This document shows, one piece after another, positions 11,207 through 21,049 of a stretch of 64,000 nt of DNA. The stretch lies in NCBI GenBank assembly GCA_003024785.1, contig PUQB01000077.1:62001-126000 (forward strand). Direction: 5' to 3'. The stretch is from Selaginella tamariscina. Its lineage: Eukaryota > Streptophyta > Lycopodiopsida > Selaginellales > Selaginellaceae. The stretch's first letter is position 1. Each line of letters begins with the position of its first letter. A program made the position numbers and the translations under genes. A model generated the notes under the pieces. It saw nothing but the letters and a program-made list of their open reading frames with translations, was not told the origin of the DNA and ran no database searches.

Positions 11207-11391
11207 TGTAAGGATTCTACGGAATATACCTTGAGTATATTCTAAGGCATATACTAGAACTAAATATGGATGCCATGTAGGACAAAAGGATTAGATCAAA
11301 GGTTGCTTAAAATAGCCTAGCTTCCTTGTATATAAGGAAGGGTTTGCTATCCTTGTACCTTATCTTTAACGTTGAATACACGTCCTTTTCA
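11207..11391 (+). repeat. 3' LTR of the young Ty3 element
   Basis: 185 bp, matching the 5' LTR throughout except for one extra C (GTACCTTATC). It follows a purine-rich tract (CGAGGAGGGAGTAA), the usual plus-strand primer position. Confidence 0.93.
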
Positions 11392-11809
11392 AACATCTTC
11401 TTCCCTATAGCCGAAATATAAACTTATAACCTTTCCCTTTAAGGTAAACAGACACAGATGTAGGGTTTCCGGTATGAACAGGGCAATTTAGGTTTTATGG
11501 TAATGAAGAACAGAGCAGTGTACGTGGTTTTAGCCTGCATGTGTGTATATCCAGAACAATAGATATATGCATCTCGTGTATCGCATAATGTATTAGTACA
11601 CTATCTAATGAAATTGAGAAATCTATATATTAACGTTGTGTGTGTGAGAGAGAAAACACAAACAAATACACACGCATGTACACACAATAAGCATTGTAAT
11701 TTAATAATAAAATATTATCCATTTAGTTTTATAATATTACACATCAGAATCTTGTACAATCTCATATAAGATTTGGCACTATATGCTTTTTAATTAATAA
11801 ACTATAATA
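11392..11809. other. Spacer with no recognised gene
   Basis: AT-rich DNA with short TG, GA and ACAC tracts between the Ty3 copy and the next transposon. I see no exon here. Confidence 0.5.
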
Positions 11810-13002
11810 GGGCCTCCGCACCTGTCTATTGCTTAAAAGTCTCTTTTAAGCATTTAAAAGAATGTAATACCTTTTAATATGAACTTTAAAGTTAAAGAAT
11901 ATTCACTTAAAAGGATGTAAATAAAAGTGACGCTTCTGCACTTATCTTTTAGCATTTCTATTTACCATTTTCAAACATAGAGCACCTGACGAGCACCTCT
12001 GCCAACAGCACTTGGAGGATTTGCAAAATACGCGAGCACCTTTGCCAATAGCACCTGGAGGATGTGCAAAACATTCATAAGCTATTTTGAAAACTGAAAA
12101 AGTATTTCAAGTACCTGTTTCAAGTATTCAACGTCTTATCCTCCTCCGAACTCCTTCGATGCACGGTTCGATGCCGCTCCACTTCAGCATTTATCTGAGA
12201 TGCCATCGTGTGTGCATACTCAACCTCCATCACTAGGATGGACGCCAATTGCTGGGTGAGCAGCAGCAAAAAACGAGCTCCCCAGCTGAGCAGCTGAAAA
12301 GAAAGAGTTGCTCGGCTGAGCAGTAGCAAAAGTTGAGCTTCCTGGATGAGCAGTAGCAAATGGAGATCTGTCTGGCTAAGTAAATGCCGAGCTGCTCTGC
12401 TGAGTTCCAAACATTGGGTCTTGAATATGCTAAGGAGCTTTGATAAGCATAGACTAAGCCAAGAATCCCGTAGGGTGTCCCGCTCAATGAATCCCGTTGT
12501 GTATCCTTGGCCATGGACCTGGGCAGGTCATGGAACCTCCAGCTCCTTGGCTAACTCCTTGATCAATGCTGGAGATGATCGCAATGATGGATTGCTAAAT
12601 CCACCTAGGTCTACCCGACTGCTGAGAAAACACTTGACCCATGACTTCAGGACCTGCTTAGAGGCTTGAGCTTGAGCTTGAGAATCATCTATGATTAGCG
12701 CTTGGTGGCGCGAAAAGCTTCACCGCTTGCACCCTATATTAAATATCGTTGATGTGCACTTAAAAGCTTTAAAGATCCTCTTGAGGATCTTTAGGCTCCT
12801 CTAAATTTTGTCAGAAATGATAAATATTCTCTTGTTATTCCTCTTAGAAGAATTTTGAAAAGAATGGTGCGGTTTAGATTCTTTTTAAAAGATCCCTTGC
12901 CTAAAAGAACACTTTTTAGCACAAGAATAGGTGCGGTGGCGATTTGTTCACTTTTTAAGGAGATAAAAGTGGTTTCAGAAGCAGGTGCGGAGGCCCCTAA
13001 TA
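11805..13002. mobile_element. 1.19-kb non-autonomous DNA transposon with inverted terminal repeats
   Basis: The left end GGGCCTCCGCACCTG (from 11810) recurs inverted at the right end (CAGGTGCGGAGGCCCC, ending 12997). TAATA lies directly outside both ends (11805-11809 and 12998-13002). Inside, further partial copies of the end motif occur (CTTCTGCACTTATCTTTT near 11930; ATAGGTGCGGTGGCGAT near 12926). There is a 42-bp tandem duplication at 11991-12072 and a CAG/GAGCAG-rich low-complexity block at 12240-12400. The open frames inside are low-complexity and match nothing I know. The superfamily is unresolved: PIF/Harbinger-like or hAT-like. Confidence 0.7.
11991..12072. repeat. Tandem duplication of a 42-bp unit
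   Basis: GAGCACCTCTGCCAACAGCA and GAGCACCTTTGCCAATAGCA start two consecutive units (11991 and 12033), both followed by a CTGGAGGAT-GTGCAAAA stretch with a few substitutions. Confidence 0.75.
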
Positions 13003-13640
13003 ACCCTTAATACATATATGTGTGTGAATGTGAGATAGATTAAAGATTATGCATATGTAACTCTATTAAATAATTATTTCAAGATCCAATATAAAGTTAA
13101 TTTATTATATCCACTCAAATTACATGTACAAATATTAAACTTCCACTTTGCATGGTCATTTTAAAGTTCTTCTATCTAAAAATATATTGATAATAATCAA
13201 TTTTATGTATTATGATGTGTATAATATTTATTTATACAATACATTTTTCATGTTAATAAATATAAAGAATCATATTACCAATAGGGATAGTCATGTTTGC
13301 AGTGTCATTAACTACATTTGTTGCTACATTGTTAACAACAAAAGTATTTAATTAAAAGTCAATAAAAAATAATTAATTAAATTACATATGTAATATCCTA
13401 AGTAATAAATTTTAAATAATAACATTTATATTACATTTACCAAATCTTTCAGCGACTTATCTACATACATCTAAACTAACTAACTAACGTTAGCATCTAT
13501 TAGAATAACACTCATCTTCATTTTTCCATAATAATCTATAAACAAAATGTATATATTTCTATTGATATATATAGAATGGAAAAACATACCATATTACACT
13601 ATATATATAGGTATATCATTTGTAATATAAATAATCACGG
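13003..13640. other. AT-rich spacer
   Basis: Poly-AT sequence with (TA) runs and an ACTAACTAACTAACG run near 13480. No coding or RNA gene was recognised. Confidence 0.5.
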
Positions 13641-13680
13641 GTTTAGGGTTTAGGGTTTAGGGTTTCCGAGATTAGGGTTT
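13641..13680 (+). promoter_or_regulatory. Interstitial telomere-repeat box (telo-box) at the gene start
   Basis: Three and a half TTTAGGG units (13641-13665), plus one more TTAGGGTTT at 13672-13680, lie 10-50 bp before the ATG at 13690. In plants such telo-boxes near transcription starts are bound by TRB/Myb-type factors and are common in growth and translation genes. Their role here is inferred from position only. Confidence 0.7.
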
Positions 13681-13689
13681 TAGCGGAGA

Positions 13690-16392
13690 ATGGAGGATCG
13701 ATTAGCGGACACAGGTGAGTGGCATCGGCAGCGTGACATACAGAATACTTATGCCTGCGATGAATGAACAGGAACTATTCAATGTCTGGTGCAAGATTTC
13801 TGGGAGGAAAACTCGCAATTCCTTCAAGGTATTCTCCATAATCCCCCATTTTCTACCACAGCTACCCAAATGTGGAGGCACCCGTTGCTTCATTCAACAC
13901 GGTTGCAAAGCAAGTGCCCAGCCTTCTCCATCACGGCCTCGGTCAATCCAAATTGACCTCTGCTGATGAATTTCTTCAGCGACTCAAGTCATTTCAATCA
14001 ATGCACATCACATTCCTGGTGGGGGCAAAGGTATGATTAACTACCACCTATTTGTACAGAGATGTATACATACATAAGTATATATGTTTGTCTTGTTTAA
14101 GACAACATATATTTATGTTTATGTTATTATATAAACATTCGTTGTTTCAGGATGTGGTAAAACAAGGACTTTGTTTGAGATTCTTGCTCAGAACTTCGGA
14201 TTTTACTTTAGAGGCAGCAAGGTATCATGCATGCACTCACGCACACGCACACACACACAAACACAAGTATGTTTGTTTTCCAGGTGGTAGATGGTGAGTC
14301 CAAAGACTACACTGGGATAATGGGATTGTTGAGGGCAAACGAGAGCACTTTAGACACGCCTGACAATATCGAGTTTGATGCTGTTTGCTGTGCTGTGATT
14401 TCGAGGTGCTTGATTCTTCAGAAGTGTTTGGAGATCAAGGCAGACTTCTTTCCGCTTGATTGGTTGATTCTCCAGACGGGATGCTGGGAGCGGGACTTAT
14501 TTTGGGAATTGACAATCCGCTTGATCACGGTAAAATATATATACACTTGCTTTTTGACATCCATAATGATATATTTTCATAAATATTATCTTATATATCG
14601 ATTCTCATAGACATAGTATGATTATACATAAAATTACCAGAGGCTGTCCAGTGGAGTGCCTGAGGGGATGGTGGAACTCCTGGAGCAAGTGTACAAGAAA
14701 ATTTCCGAGGGAGCTTTACCTTGTGGGAAGCTTTTATTCATCATTGACGAGGCTCAAGCCAACATCCAGAAGTCATCAAAGCTCAAGGGTCTTCTCTCTG
14801 AGTCATTGAAGGCCTTTCATGTACAATCCAACGTCCCCACTGCATCTATACTTGCTGGTATAGGCATCGAGCTCCTCAGCGAAGCCTATGAAATGAAGAA
14901 GGATGAGGAGTTTGATATAGTAGAAGCTCCAGAGACATATGAAACTGCATCCGGATATGAAGCCTTCTCGGACTACGTCTCTGGTTTCATTGGAGCGGGT
15001 GACTACAGACGTTTGTTTGAGAGGTATTACAGATCCCGTGCAGGGACTATTGCAAGCGGTTTGCATCACTTCATCAACAAGAGAATTCCTCGTGAGAAAG
15101 CTACTGAGTTCTTACTAGAGTTTGGGAATACACTTGCAACCAAGGGTGGTGCACAGCTGGGCATTCCGAACAGTCTCTATGATACTTTGAATCTTCTGAA
15201 CTCTTCTGACCGCTACATGTCTCACATTTTACGTGAAGTGACAGAGAGTTATTACCTCGGAGGCAAAGGATACGTTTTCACGCATAACTCTTCTATGAAG
15301 CTGGTTGAGATGGGCATTGCCACGATGAAGCTTGGGTCAGTGAAGGCTAACCCGCAGGAGATTGCTACTAGAGAAGCTGCACTTAATAAGCATTCAGTTC
15401 CGTGGGATTACCCTGCATCGGCTTTGGTTAGTGAACGTTATGTACAAGCTGCACTTTGTTACAGGTTTGTTCCCAAGCTGAAGACGGACATCCTTGAGAG
15501 GTTCCAAGGGGTTCAGACAGACACAGAGTGTGCTTCTTACTTTGAGAAGTACTGTCCGGTGTTTGTTCATGACATATTTAGTCGGGATGAGTCATTGGAG
15601 AAGGCATTTACCAATGCAAAACAAGAACACTCAGACTCGGACTTGAATACTGTCCCTTTTGTAGTGGACTCCGGTGTTCCTCATGTAGAGTATGGACCTG
15701 GTGAAGAGATGTCCATGCTGGCTAAGGAGAGAGTCAAGCTAACATCTCCGGCTGCTGGGGTCCCTTTAATGGTTCGACTTGGACACAACTGGACAATTGA
15801 GAGATGGCTCAATGAAGGAAACGGACGGCCCACGTTTTTGCAGACAAAAACTGATAACCAGTTCGGTCCGGACTTCTTAGCTATTCTGGAAATGCCCAGG
15901 AAGCGGCAGGAGTTGCTGCTTAGTATACAGGTGCGTATGCATAAATTGATAATAGCATTAGCTTTATTTTCTTATCATTTTTATGTATTAAGATAAATTG
16001 TTAGCATTGGTGTGTCACTATAAATACGTATATACGTTTGTTAACATATATATGTACTAAGATAATCCGCTCATTGGTATATGTCACATCTCTCTAATAT
16101 TGAAATGCATACATAGGTGAGGACCGGGATGGATCCGAACAGGATGGATCCAAGGAAGTTTTTTACACACAACAAGCCGCGAGAAGTTTTGGAGAGGAAC
16201 AAGCAGAATGTGGGATTTCTGGAGAAGTATTGGAAGTCTGGGTGGGTGGAGCTTCTTATAGCTCCTTACACGAGGCTTCCGAGGGATGAACGGCCTTTCC
16301 CATCTGATGTTGCCTGCATACGTACCTCCGTCGACAAGAGTAACCTTTACAGCATGTTCCCCAAACTGTTACATTATGCCAGACGAAGGTAA
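13690..16392 (+). CDS. Crinkler/RHS-type P-loop NTPase fused to a PD-(D/E)XK-like nuclease domain
   Basis: Five or six exons: one ending at 14030, then 14151-14221, 14284-14529, 14641-15930 and 16117-16392. The exon ending at 14030 reads VASFNTVAKQVPSLLHHGLG and ends in FLVGAK, which splices to GCGKTRTLFEILA, giving a Walker A (GAKGCGKT). Walker B is KLLFIIDEAQ. A long middle domain has QLGIPNSLYDTLNLL. The C-terminus contains FGPDFLAILEMP and LLLSIQVRTGMDPNRMDP, fitting a PD-x(n)-(E/Q)-x-(K/R) restriction-endonuclease-like core. This matches the NTPase-REase architecture known for Crinkler-RHS proteins of oomycetes, fungi and some plants. The product is about 700 residues. The first-exon model is uncertain; the rest looks well kept. 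In this family the pair is thought to act on nucleic acids in the nucleus; the plant role is unknown. Confidence 0.75.
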
Positions 16393-17096
16393 TTGAATCA
16401 CACATGCCACAAGTGTGTTGGCATCCTTGAACGCATCGTAATTCTGTATGATCAGAGACATATTAACACTGCTTCAATCTTACTGTGACTGGTGTAACAA
16501 AGCAAGTAATAAAACCATGTTTACCTTCTCTAACGTGAGAATTTGGTATAGTACGATCTTTTAGGAAATGCCCAAACATTATACACAAATATTAATCTAA
16601 TATACATACTTTTTAAGCAAAATAAATGTTTTAGTAGTGTTTGTTTTAATTAAAAATTATTTGCTTTAAATGCATTCATATATATAGCGTTATTCTGTGT
16701 ATATATACAGTCTATGTGTATACAAACATTAAAATAAATTTATAAATTAATAATACACGCGATTGTGCCACTTTAAGCCAATAATAAAATGTAACGGGGG
16801 CGAAATACATTTTTTTGAGAAAAATAAAAGCTCTTTATTATTAAATATAATCTTATTTTTAAATTTAGAACCAAATAACTTAACTAAATACATTTTTATA
16901 ATTCTTATATATTACAAAAACTAAAAAGTATATCAAACACATTTTCATGAACATATTTACTGTCTCTCTCTCATATAAAGAATATCTATATTATATAATG
17001 TATATAACAAAACATACAATTGTAAGAGTATTTAAAGATTCAAATAACTTGAGTGGATTTAAAAGTACATTAGCAAAACCATAAGAATTAAACATG
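16393..17096. other. Short AT-rich spacer between convergent genes
   Basis: No exon was seen. It separates the 3' ends of the Crinkler-type gene (+) and the endonuclease I gene (-) and contains several AATAAA-like words usable as poly(A) signals on both strands. Confidence 0.5.
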
Positions 17097-18514
17097 TCAG
17101 AAACCTTCCCATAATCTTCTGGCAAACTCAGGGTGGTCAACAAAGGGATTTCGATTGTGTTGATATAACTCACAGACTCGTTCATTTCGAAGTCTTTCGG
17201 ATGGAGATGGAGGATCATATTCATTCCACTTTAGCAGAATAGAAAGAAGTCCCATCTCCGAGTTTCCTGAAATGCAAATGTGTGTGCGTGCTTGCGTGCG
17301 TGCGTGCGTGCGTGTGTGAGAGAGAGAGAGAGTTTACCCATGCTGTGCTTGCTTGCGTGCGTGCGTGTGTGTGTGTGTCAGAGAGAGAGAGAGAGTTTAC
17401 CCATGCTGGGGGAATCGGAGAGTTTTAATATAGAAGAATACCGAACAGCCATATAAAGCATAGCCCGTGCAATATCACCTCTGACCTAGTTTAGCGAGAT
17501 ATAAGAAACACACACCCACGTACCCATGAATATACACACGTGGGATACATGTGTGTGTGTGTGTGTGTGTACATGACAATGTGTACGTACTTCTGCAGGA
17601 GGCCTCCATGTCTTTCTGTCTGTGGCGGTGTCCCTTGCTGCCTCTTGATTCGCAGGAACTAAACACTCCCCTACACTATGGACTGTACAGTCTCCAAAGT
17701 ACTTATTTCTTCTGGATGAGTTTACTGTGAACAGAACCACCAATGAACACATACACAAACAATAATATTAAGTAACTGACCATTGGTATCTGCAGGCCTC
17801 AAATTATGCAAATCGGTAAACTCTGGACTGCCTTGTATAAGCCCGTATGAACGTGGCCAGAGATGTTCCCCTAGTAGCGTACAATCAATGATAAAGAACG
17901 TACACATATATACACATACAACTTACTGTTCCAGCCATTTAGCTTTCCCGCAAGCTCCTTTGGAGCTTTTCTCAAGCTGTAAATTTCGATTCTACAGGGA
18001 TTTAATGATCCCCACATTAATAAGAATGATTATGTTTAAACATTAAAGAGCTTACATGTCTTTAGAAGAGATCGGATCCTCCATATCTGCAGCATCTAAG
18101 ATCTTCAGTGCATCCCAGACCTACAACAACGTATATATATATATATACGTACATTACCAAGTTAAATATAACACATACTTCAGGATAAGTTAATGATTTC
18201 TGACGTTGGATTATATCATGCAATTTTGACCTCAAAGAAGACCCAGATAGATCTTGAGTTCCCTCATAGTATATCTCCACATTGCAGTTCTTTGCAATTG
18301 CCTCTGTATTAAGACCACTATCTACAATACCCCACACCAACAAGCATGAAACAGCACGTCTCCACCATGGACCGCCTAAAACATTGTTGTAATGAGTTTT
18401 ACAAGTACCTCCACACGGTGGCAACTTCAAACTACGTTGCCCATTGTTGCTTATTAAACCATTTAATGTGTTCAAATGGATCCTCTCAATTGTCGTAGTA
18501 CATTGTAAATCCAT
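17097..18514 (-). CDS. Endonuclease I family (EndA/NucM-like) secreted nuclease, seven exons
   Basis: Exons (minus): up to 18514-18179, 18120-18056, 17991-17927, 17870-17781, 17724-17591, 17485-17401 and 17266-17097. All phases match, so the gene reads whole. The product has a hydrophobic stretch RRAVSCLLVWGIVDSG that could be a signal peptide, then KAPKELAGKLNGW and the catalytic NREHLWPRSYGL formed across a splice. It continues FTDLHNLRPADTNVNSSRRN, VRGDIARAMLYMAVRY, LLKWNEYDPPSPSERLRNER and YQHNRNPFVDHPEF. This is the full motif set of metal-dependent endonuclease I, which cuts DNA without sequence preference outside the cell or in the periplasm. The exact start is uncertain; the ATG at 18514 is the first in frame. 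A short duplication covers the exon 6 donor. Confidence 0.85.
17281..17410 (-). repeat. Tandem duplication covering a 5' splice site plus TG/GA microsatellite
   Basis: The words GAGAGAGAGTTTACCCATGCTG occur twice (ending at about 17345 and 17407), each preceded by TGCGTGCG/TGTGTG and GAGA runs. Read on the minus strand, both copies carry the CAGCATGG|GTAAAC donor of the nuclease gene. The intron therefore contains a second copy of the exon end and donor about 60 bp downstream. Confidence 0.7.
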
Positions 18515-18811
18515 AGTTATTGACAGACTATGTGTGCGTGAAGATAAATGTCTGGCGCGTCTGGAGTTCGAAACTTGTAGATGTCTAATGTGTGCTGTTC
18601 TTATTAAAAAGCCGTCCTGGGCGAACTTACTTAGGAGAAAATGAAACCTGTCAAAAGAAAAGTGTTAAGAGAAAGCATCGTGCCTTAGAGTTTCAACAAG
18701 AAACAGTGTCGCTACAAGTTAAAACAAGGAGATTATTCACGCAAATCCTGTCATTATATAAAGAGAATCACAAAGTAAGCAATAAGCAGCAAGAAAGAGC
18801 AAAGTAATCAA
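18515..18811 (+). promoter_or_regulatory. Shared promoter region between divergent nuclease and protease genes
   Basis: The 297 bp between the endonuclease I start (18514, minus) and the protease start (18812, plus) have no coding signal. A TATATAAA box lies at 18755-18762, about 50 bp before the protease ATG, well placed for that gene. No matching clear TATA box was found for the minus gene. Confidence 0.5.
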
Positions 18812-20212
18812 ATGGCTAAGCATACTCTTATTCTTGTTATAACATTATCACGTCTTCAGCTTTTCTCTATGAGGCTAGAAGTGTGCAGAGATTGCAACTC
18901 AATAACATGAGAGTTGATCTCATTCATCCTGCATCACCACGCGTTCTGACGGGGGCTAATAGAGCTGAACGAATTCGAGTCCTTGTCGAGAAGAGCAATG
19001 ATCGCGTCCGATTCCTTGCAAACAAACTTGGTAACTCTCCCGGAACACAACAGGACTATGAATCCCCACTGACCCCAGGTACGATCTTCATACATGTGTG
19101 TGTAAGTGTGTGACAAGGTTAGTTTTAGATGGTGGAGGCTACGTCATGGAGATCAAAATAGGAACACCAGATCAGAGCTTCAAGGCAATTGCGGACACTG
19201 GCAGTGATCTTGTATGGGTTCAAAGCAAACCTTGCACAGGCTGTGAGGGAGCAGTGTTCGACCCTGCAGCTTCTTCAACTTACAAAACAATCAGCTGCTC
19301 TTCATCCCTTTGTAGCGAGCTACCGGAGACTCAGTGTGGTTCAAGTGGCAGCTGCACTTACCTTTACCAGTATGGTAGCGGGATGACCATTGGGACATTT
19401 GCTCATGACACTGTCTCTCTGGGAACCGCAAGCAATGGCACGCACCAGTTCCCATCCTTTGCAGTTGGGGTGGTCGGTACAACCAAGGTAAACAGCTACA
19501 TAGTTTCTTGGTTTCTATACAGATCACTGAATGAGACGTATGCATGCAGGATTTGATGGGTTTGAAGGCTTGGTTGGTCTTGGCCAAGGTCCAATCTCGT
19601 TAACCTCACAGTTAGCAACAGAGATTGCACACAAGTTTTCCTACTGTCTTGTTGATATCAACAGTGCCTCTGCCAGCAGCCCACTTCTTTGGAGAGTCAG
19701 CAAAGCTGAATGGTACTGGTATTCAGTCCACTCCCATCCTACCCAGCGATGAGTATCCAACATACTACTTGCTCAAGGCGACCGGCATTACTGCAGTAGG
19801 TACTTCTGCTGGGAACCCAGATACCACAATCATAGACTCAGGGACGACGTTAACATACGTTCCCAGTGAGGTCTACGACAAGATAAAGGCTGCATTTAAG
19901 AGTGCGATAACTCTCCCGCCTGCTGACGGTTCATCAGTTGGTTTGGACTTGTGTTACGATGTCTCCTCCAACAAAGGCTACAAGTTTCCGAGCCTTACCA
20001 TCCACTTAGAGGGTGCCAGTTTGACACCGCCAGCGGCAAACTACTTCCTCGCTATCGATGAGAGTGGTAATACCGTGTGTTTGGCAATGGGAACTGCAGA
20101 AGGATTGCCTGTAAGTATCATCGGGAATGTCATGCAGCAGGGATACCATATTCTATACGATCGCGGGACATCTACACTTTCCTTTGTGCCGGCAAACTGT
20201 GAAAGCCTCTAG
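18812..20212 (+). CDS. Nepenthesin-type (A1B) secreted aspartic protease, frame interrupted
   Basis: The ATG at 18812 opens a signal-peptide-like MAKHTLILVIT. Exon 1 ends at 19078, exon 2 runs 19129 to about 19487 and exon 3 from 19550 to 20212. The first catalytic motif is AIADTGSDLVWVQSKPC, the second TTIIDSGTTLTYVP. The Cys-rich insert (CTGCEGAVFDPAASSTY, SSLCSELPETQCG, CTYLYQYGSG) and the SIIGNVMQQGYHILYDRG tail are typical of plant nepenthesin/CDR1-like proteases. Two frame changes are seen: one just after the signal peptide near 18850 and one near 19690 before LNGTGIQSTPILPSDEYP. Such enzymes are secreted or vacuolar and act in defence and protein turnover. The rest of the chain is intact, so recent decay or an indel error fits. 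Confidence 0.8.
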
Positions 20213-20567
20213 CAGACCCTTCATTAAGGGGTAAATATATACTTTTTAAGTTAACAGATGGTTATTGTAATAAACCTCATAAAAGACTTTTCTCATTCAT
20301 TGAGTTTAAAAGAACATTAAAACTTGCATGTGAACATATACTAATTTTATTTAATTTAGATAGAACTGGTCTGAGAACAACATTCCTCTCGTTGATGTAT
20401 CTGTGTGTATATATACAAAGAGAGTTATTCTCCGTTCCAAGCATTTGCATGTCATGGATTTCATGTTGTAATACTTCGACTTTATTTCGACAAGTATATT
20501 GAGATATATGTATACAGTAATACTTGAAACTTACATAAGGACATACGGTATTCATACGGGCAGAGCT
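20213..20567. other. Spacer between convergent protease and LORELEI-like genes
   Basis: 355 bp of AT-rich 3' flank. On the minus strand it shows no hydrophobic GPI-anchor coding segment continuing the LORELEI-like frame. Confidence 0.5.
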
Positions 20568-21049
20568 CTAACAAAGGCTATTGCCACTAGTGCATCGACC
20601 CACGAACACTCCGTTTGGATATCGCCCAGCAAAGTTGAGGAAAGCAATGAAGTTGATTGGGCAAGTGGAACTGAAATCGTTCACTTGGGACTTGTATTTA
20701 CAAGCCAGGGATGTGAAAGCTGGGCAACACGAAGAGGCTGAGTATGGTGCTTTGCAAACCCTGGTAACTGAAGAGTAGTCCAACTTGGAGAAGTCAGTTG
20801 AGCACGCTGTGTAGAAAACGAGGACACTCTTAGTATAATCCACACCCACAAAGAAATGTAATCGTTCATGAGTTACTTCAACTTACAGTTTGATGCTTGA
20901 AGAAGACGACGGGTGTTCAGAGGGATATCAGATGCTTCAGCAGCAACTGCACAAAAGAAACATCACCATAAGGACAAGGGAATGCTGCTAAAAACTATAC
21001 CATAGTAAGAAAGGAGGAGGAGGATCGCAAGTGCACGCTCCATAGCCAT
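20568..21049 (-). CDS. LORELEI-like (LLG-type) small Cys-rich secreted protein
   Basis: Three exons on the minus strand (21049-21001, 20946-20888, 20806-20568) join with correct phases. The product begins with a signal peptide (MAMERALAILLLLSYYVAAE), then a linker ending NTRRLLQASN and a Cys-rich domain: DYSSVTRVCKAPYSASSCCP, AFTSLACKYKSQVND and NFAGRYPNGVFVGRC. The eight-Cys layout and the CC pair match LORELEI/LLG proteins, co-receptors that bind RALF peptides together with FERONIA-type kinases at the plasma membrane. Most members continue into a hydrophobic GPI-anchor signal; here the chain stops right after CTSGNSLC. The gene is convergent with the protease gene. Confidence 0.85.

Larger units (their letters stand above)
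6773..11391 (+). mobile_element. Ty3 (gypsy-like) LTR retrotransposon, young, nearly whole fossil copy
   Basis: The element is bounded by direct repeats at 6773-6956 and 11207-11391 that start TGTAAGG and end TTTTCA. Between them, in the plus orientation, are a primer-site-like TGGTGGAGATGCCGGG just after the left LTR, a pyrimidine-rich leader, a gag region (about 7.04-7.97 kb), then protease, reverse transcriptase, RNase H and integrase in Ty3 order (about 8.0-11.2 kb). A purine-rich GAGGAGGGAG precedes the right LTR. I see no chromodomain. The LTRs differ only by one base of length, so the insertion is recent. The internal coding part has a few breaks (about two or three). Only AAC is shared at the two outer flanks, so no clear target duplication is visible. 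Confidence 0.93.

Noticed and set aside
6770-11396. Clear 5-bp target duplication for the young Ty3 element
   Set aside because: The 5 bases outside the two LTRs (CAAAC and AACAT) do not match; only AAC is common, so no duplication is claimed.
12120-12669. Open frames on both strands inside the inverted-repeat element (Leu/Gln/Ser-rich)
   Set aside because: They come from a GAGCAG-type low-complexity block; no transposase or Myb-like motif is visible in any frame.
13641-13680. Chromosome-end telomere
   Set aside because: Only four to five units in total, flanked on both sides by ordinary DNA and genes; a promoter box or repair scar is more likely.
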